Shown: positions 7,684 to 10,674 of the stretch, piece by piece
Layout: every line of letters begins with the position of its first letter
How positions within the stretch are numbered: the first letter of the stretch is position 1
DNA from: Euperipatoides rowelli
Taxonomy: Eukaryota > Onychophora > Udeonychophora > Euonychophora > Peripatopsidae
DNA length: 10,674 nucleotides
Reading direction: 5' to 3' (one strand)
Assembly (NCBI GenBank): GCA_003024985.2
Contig: PXIH01S0021930.1
Made by a program: the position numbers and the translations under genes
The notes under the pieces: model-generated
What the model saw: only the letters and a program-made list of their open reading frames with translations
Told to the model about the DNA's origin: nothing
Databases searched by the model: none

Positions 7684-8500
7684 CAATAACATGAGAAATA
7701 TCATGGGTACATAATGGTCAAACTACTAATGAATTGACATTTTGTGGCTCTTCTCATTTTATCTTTGCAATGAAAAATGTCTTTGTCTTACATAATGGTC
7801 AAACAACATGGATTCGTGTATTGTGGTTCTCCTCATTTTATCTTTGCAATGAAAAAATACTGTGGCTTCAATAATGGCCTATCTACTAATGGATTGACAT
7901 ATTGTGGCTCTCCTCATTTTATATTTGCAATGAAAAACGTATGTGTCTTACATAATGGTCAAACAACAAATGGATTGACGTATTGTGGTTCTCTTCATTT
8001 TATTGTGCAATGAAAAAATACTGTGGCTTCAATAATGCCAATCTACTAATGGATTGACATATTGTGGCTCTCCTCATTTTATCTTTGCAATGAAAATTTA
8101 TGTGTCTTACATAATGGTCAAACAACTAATGGATTGACGTATTGTGGTTCTACTCATTTTATCGTGCAATGAAAATATACTGTGGCTTCAATAATGTTCA
8201 ATCTACTAATGGATTGACATATTGTGGATCACCTCATTTTATCTTTGCAATGGAAAATTACTGTGGCTTCCATAATGATCAATCTACTAATGGATTTATG
8301 TGCTGCGATTCTCCTCATTTTATCTTAACAATGAAAAAATACCGTGGCATCCATAATGGCCAATCTACTAATGGATTAACATCTTGTGGCTCTCCTCATT
8401 TTATCTTTGCAATGAAAAATTACTGTAGCTTTCCTAATGATCAATCTACAAATGTACTGATATGTTGAAATCCTCAATATTTTATCTTTGTGATAAAAAA
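7684..8500 (+). repeat. 80/81-bp satellite, ten units, partly dimeric
   Basis: The anchor CTCATTTTAT, or a close form, starts at 7753, 7832, 7913, 7994, 8073, 8153, 8233, 8314, 8395 and 8473, so spacing is 78 to 81 bp. Up to about 8160 two unit types alternate. One has CTTACATAATGGTCAAACAAC before its anchor and GTATTGTGGTTCT at it. The other has CTTCAATAATG...ATCTACTAATGG and ATATTGTGGCTCT. They form about three 160-bp dimers. From 8233 onward the units are all of the second type. Complete units of 81 bp encode 27 residues (around YCGSPHFIFAMKN and STNGLT) without stops over four units (8142-8468) and three units (7777-8013). The 79- and 80-bp units break the frame. I do not recognise the peptide, and a decayed repeat-rich coding exon cannot be excluded. 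Confidence 0.95.
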
Positions 8501-8740
8501 ATATATATTAGAAAGAAAAGAAAGAAAATTGATAATGTGCTGACAGCTTTATGATAATTTTTTACATAAAGCCCAAATAAATTCTCAATGCATATGTGAA
8601 AGAAAATATATCTTCTACACATTCAGTCACTTCACGTGGTATGTATCAAAATATAAATATTTGAAGTAAATAATATGCATTAACCATCATACTATGTATT
8701 TTATGGATTAAACAGCAAAATATGTTTCGGGATCCACAGC
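8501..8740. other. AT-rich spacer between satellite and transposase cluster
   Basis: It begins with an AAGAAAGAAAAG-type purine tract (8511-8527). No other feature is supported. Confidence 0.45.
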
Positions 8741-9170
8741 CATAAGGGTGAGTTCACCGATATACATAAAATGACAAGTCATCAATTCTTGTATTCTAAA
8801 TAATGATGTGATAGTATCACTTCTTAAGATTTATGAATATCATTGAACAGGGTATCCCATAGCCTAGAACAACATGAGAAAAACACATTGGATTGTAAAA
8901 TCTGTTCAAATTGTCCACCATTGTGTTGCATACAGAGATGAAGATTATGCTCCACTTCACCAGAACTCTTTTGATCACATCTACTGGAATTCGCTGACAT
9001 GTTTCCACAATGCATTATTTTAAATTGAGAACACTCTGAATTTTCACTGATACACCATGGCTTTCAGATGGTCCCACAAATAAAAATCATGGGAGTAAGA
9101 TCTGGACAATTGAGGGGTCATCGGCATCCAATCCAATTTTGGGGAAATTTCTCATCAAGATCAACTTGCA
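8741..9170 (-). pseudogene. Mariner-like DDE transposase fragment 1, C-terminal third
   Basis: On the minus strand, VDLDEKFPQNWIGCR (from about 9165) is followed by CPDLTP, then after a frameshift DFYLWDHLKAMVYQ (about 9085-9045), then MQHNGGQFEQIL (about 8930-8895). These follow the order of a widespread invertebrate Tc1/mariner-superfamily transposase with the pattern FPxRWIGRxxPxxWPPRSPDLTPxDFFLWGYxK...CxxxNGxHxEHL. The D of DFYLW is the expected third catalytic residue and is kept. A stop replaces the residue after CR, the WPP motif is lost and the DF shift breaks the frame, so the copy is dead. CATAAGGGTG (8741-8750), which reads CACCCTTATG on the coding strand, may be the transposon tip, since such elements often end near CACCCTGTA. 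That boundary is a guess. The catalytic N-terminal two thirds are not seen upstream of 9170. Confidence 0.8.
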
Positions 9171-9564
9171 AGAGTCCTATGGTTCCAGTTTATCAACAGC
9201 GCACCAACATAGATTAACTAGACCATTATTTTATTTTTTAATTTCTTTATTTATTTAAAAAAAAAAAAACACAAAAATGATCACAAAGTCAATCTAATAT
9301 TTTTTTAAAAAAATACAGTATTAAAGTCTTTGTCTCATTATAAAAAAAATCATTTTAAAAAACATTATAGGCAGCAATGAACCATTTGTATAAAATATAG
9401 GTAAACCCATAAAAATTTTGCTTCATAAGTGCACACTAGGTAACAATAGGTGGCGCTGCTCTCACCAGAATCCAGAATGGCATCTTTGGAAGGAAAGGCT
9501 TAATGTGTCCTGTGATTTCATCTTAGATAATTTTCCATTACATTGAGGATTAATCATTTGAGAT
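9171..9564. other. Spacer between divergent transposase fragments
   Basis: The first half is A/T homopolymer-rich (9230-9420). The second half (9430-9560) is of more even composition (AGGTGGCGCTGCTCTCACC at 9449-9467) and may hold strongly decayed upstream sequence of fragment 2, but I could not place it in a frame. Confidence 0.4.
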
Positions 9565-9830
9565 TACCTTAATACCACATTTTCTTCAGATGGGTTGGGC
9601 TGGATAGTCCGACACTATGGCCCCCATGATCACCGGATGTAACTCCTCCAAACTTTTTCCTGTGAGATTATGTCAAGGATAAAGTCTATTAAACATCAGT
9701 GTATGATGTCATTATACTTAAGATGAGGATACTGTGGTTGCCTCTGAAGAAATGTTATAGAAAACATGGTGAGGAATTGAATATATACTGGATATGCTCA
9801 AGGCCATCAACGCCCTCATGTGGTAGTGTA
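9565..9830 (+). pseudogene. Mariner-like DDE transposase fragment 2, C-terminal third
   Basis: The plus strand reads YLNTTFS (9565), then after a frameshift RWVGLDSPTLWPP (9588-9626), stop, SPDVTPPNFFL (9630-9662), stop, DYVKDKVY (9666-9689). Later come blocks matching the YRLDxC...NGAH end only in shifted frames (about 9770-9830). This is the same family as fragments 1 and 3. Two in-frame stops are TGA at 9627-9629, where relatives have Arg (CGA to TGA fits methyl-CpG decay), and TGA at 9663-9665, where relatives have Trp. The catalytic third acidic residue is replaced by Asn (AAC, 9651-9653). The copy is dead three times over. The likely 3' end lies near 9885-9898 (ATCCTACCTGTA). Confidence 0.85.
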
Positions 9831-9986
9831 TTAAAATTTTAATAAAAGCTTTATGAATTCACTTACATTTTGCCACAAACTGTTCATCCTACCTGTAATA
9901 GCTTATTTTTAATGATTTTATATAATGCAGCAAAGACTTTATGAATGCTGTGTATGACCACTAAAGGAGTTGATGGTTTTAATACA
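9831..9986. other. 3' flank of transposase fragment 2
   Basis: AAAGCTTTATGAATTC (9845-9860) and AAAGACTTTATGAATG (9933-9948) form a weak direct repeat about 88 bp apart. No gene is supported. The 74-codon frame starting at 9945 runs antisense through fragment 3's tail and is a shadow. Confidence 0.4.
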
Positions 9987-10131
9987 CAGGCTTATTACAA
10001 AAGAAATAGACAGTTTCAGCATTTAATAAAACCAAATCTATTGCAGATACTGACAGATACCATACACAGTTTTATAGAGAAACTCAAAGTGTGCATTCTC
10101 GGTCATATGGTATATATCTACATGGTAGTCA
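9987..10131 (-). repeat. Left arm of inverted transposase-tail repeat
   Basis: Its reverse complement matches 10343-10470. Both read roughly DYR, then GAxFxFL codons, then the 3' tail with GAAACTGT, TATTTCTTTTGTAATAA. The left arm keeps about 20 extra bases (10025-10045 region) that the right arm lacks. Confidence 0.8.
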
Positions 10132-10345
10132 AATTATTGCCAAACACACAAGAAAAATACCTACATTAACTCCAGCAATAACCATTGTTTCAGATCATTT
10201 ATATTGATGGCAGAAGGTGATATGAAGACCTTGTCTTTGACATTCCCATAAGAAAAAAAATCACAAGGTGTTAGATCGGGATTTTGTGGTCGCCACCTTA
10301 TGAGTGACAAATTGTCATCTGTTGTGTGGCCAATCCTGTGTAACT
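10038..10345 (-). pseudogene. Mariner-like DDE transposase fragment 3, best preserved copy
   Basis: One minus-strand frame runs from RIGHTTDDN (10337) through IRWRPQNPDLTPCDFFSYGN and VKDKVFISPSAININDLKQ to FDYHVDIYHMTENAHFEFL (about 10132-10077). It ends at a TAG (10038-10040). Only two stops interrupt roughly 100 codons: TAG after LLLELM, and TAA where relatives of the pattern WEEFDYR have an acidic residue. The third catalytic Asp of PCDFF is intact (codon on 10260-10262). In the family, the RIG...RWPPRSPDLTPCDFFLWGYVKDKVF block ends the DDE domain, and CRxTxGAHIEHL is the C-terminus. Everything N-terminal is missing: at about 10340 the sequence switches to an oppositely oriented tail. The TDD insertion between RIG and the WPP block distinguishes it from fragments 1 and 2, so at least two subfamilies are present. 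Confidence 0.88.
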
Positions 10346-10402
10346 ATCGTTTCTCACATCACCATGGACTACAGTGGTGCAAACGTTTAGAGTTTCTCTA
10401 CA
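10337..10402 (+). pseudogene. Mariner-like transposase fragment 4, extreme C-terminus only
   Basis: The plus strand reads NYRFSHHHG then KRLEFL (about 10344-10402). In the next frame GANV (from about 10378) replaces the KR stretch. Together they match the YRxDxCxxTxGAHxEFL terminus seen on the other strand in fragment 3. The fragment begins abruptly where fragment 3 ends, so an inversion or a second insertion joins the two at about 10338-10345. Confidence 0.7.
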
Positions 10403-10470
10403 AAAAAACTGTGAACGGGTGTCGATATCTGAAATGTTGAAACTGTGTATTTCTTTTGTAATAACACTGA
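10343..10470 (+). repeat. Right arm of inverted transposase-tail repeat
   Basis: It contains fragment 4 and its 3' tail, ending near TATTTCTTTTGTAATAACA (10449-10467). It is the inverted partner of 9987-10131 and encloses about 210 bp of unpaired fragment 3. The 88-codon minus-strand frame 10387-10653 runs antisense through it and is not a gene. Confidence 0.8.
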
Positions 10471-10500
10471 ATTAAATGTCTCTAGGTATCCAGATAAGCT

Positions 10501-10526
10501 GGGGTAGAAAGAGGGGCATCTACCCC
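10501..10526. repeat. GC-rich 8-bp inverted repeat
   Basis: GGGGTAGA (10501-10508) and TCTACCCC (10519-10526) pair perfectly around a 10-base purine-rich loop (AAGAGGGGCA). It stands out in AT-rich flanking DNA. Nothing ties it to termination or to a transposon end. Confidence 0.7.
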
Positions 10527-10674
10527 ACCCACTGGAAAAATCATGTATATTTTTTTTAAAAAAAGTCATGACGTGCTGAGATTCGTTTATAAATAAATAT
10601 TGGCAGAATTGACATGAGAAAAGATTATCAAAACATCTGCACAACCAAAACAAAAGCTTATGAAAATATTCTTA

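Noticed and set aside
7684-8500. CRISPR array
   Set aside because: Whole units repeat with no constant-repeat and unique-spacer division, and the context is a eukaryotic genome.
7684-8500. Zinc-finger array, suggested by regularly spaced Cys and His
   Set aside because: The spacing does not give a C2H2 or related pattern, and the frame breaks at four unit boundaries.
10387-10653. 88-codon minus-strand frame
   Set aside because: It runs antisense through the fragment 4 tail and has no domain.

Overview
The window looks like AT-rich, gene-poor DNA from an animal nuclear genome, most likely an invertebrate. There is no compact coding, no ribosome-binding-site-spaced reading frame, no operon and no RNA gene that I can recognise. 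Instead there are decayed animal-type transposable elements (a non-LTR retrotransposon tail and a cluster of mariner-like transposase fragments), several tandem satellites, short TTAGGG-type telomere-like tracts and many homopolymer runs. A mollusc would fit this mix, but that is a guess from genome style and not a demonstration. No intact host protein gene was found. Almost every open reading frame of 60 to 120 codons falls inside a repeat or is antisense to one.

Layout. 1-77: triplet microsatellite. 496-1165 (minus): last part of a reverse transcriptase from a CR1/L2/jockey-like LINE, broken by frameshifts and by a perfect 21-bp inverted repeat. 1166-2980: AT-rich DNA with only simple repeats and a telomere-like tract. 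3008-3287: 39-bp satellite, followed at 3481-3610 by a 16-bp satellite that shares short motifs with it. 4191-4979: about 0.79 kb bounded by 45-bp terminal inverted repeats flanked by TA, probably a non-autonomous DNA transposon. 5150-6800: AT-rich, with a G-quadruplex-like run and a second telomere-like tract. 6803-7257: a second inverted-repeat-bounded element of 451 bp, GC-richer, holding E-box-like palindromes and paired CCAAT motifs. 7351-7447: near-perfect long hairpin. 7684-8500: 80/81-bp satellite with a dimeric higher-order part. 8741-10470: four fragments of mariner-type transposases in alternating orientation, all from the C-terminal third. 10471-10674: flank with a GC-rich hairpin.

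No genes here cooperate in a pathway. The window records repeated transposon insertion, local inversion and satellite growth. The observations most worth a second look are the two inverted-repeat elements, the long hairpin, the dimeric 27-codon-phase satellite, the pair of related satellites around 3.0-3.6 kb, and the inverted transposase-tail composite at 9987-10470.
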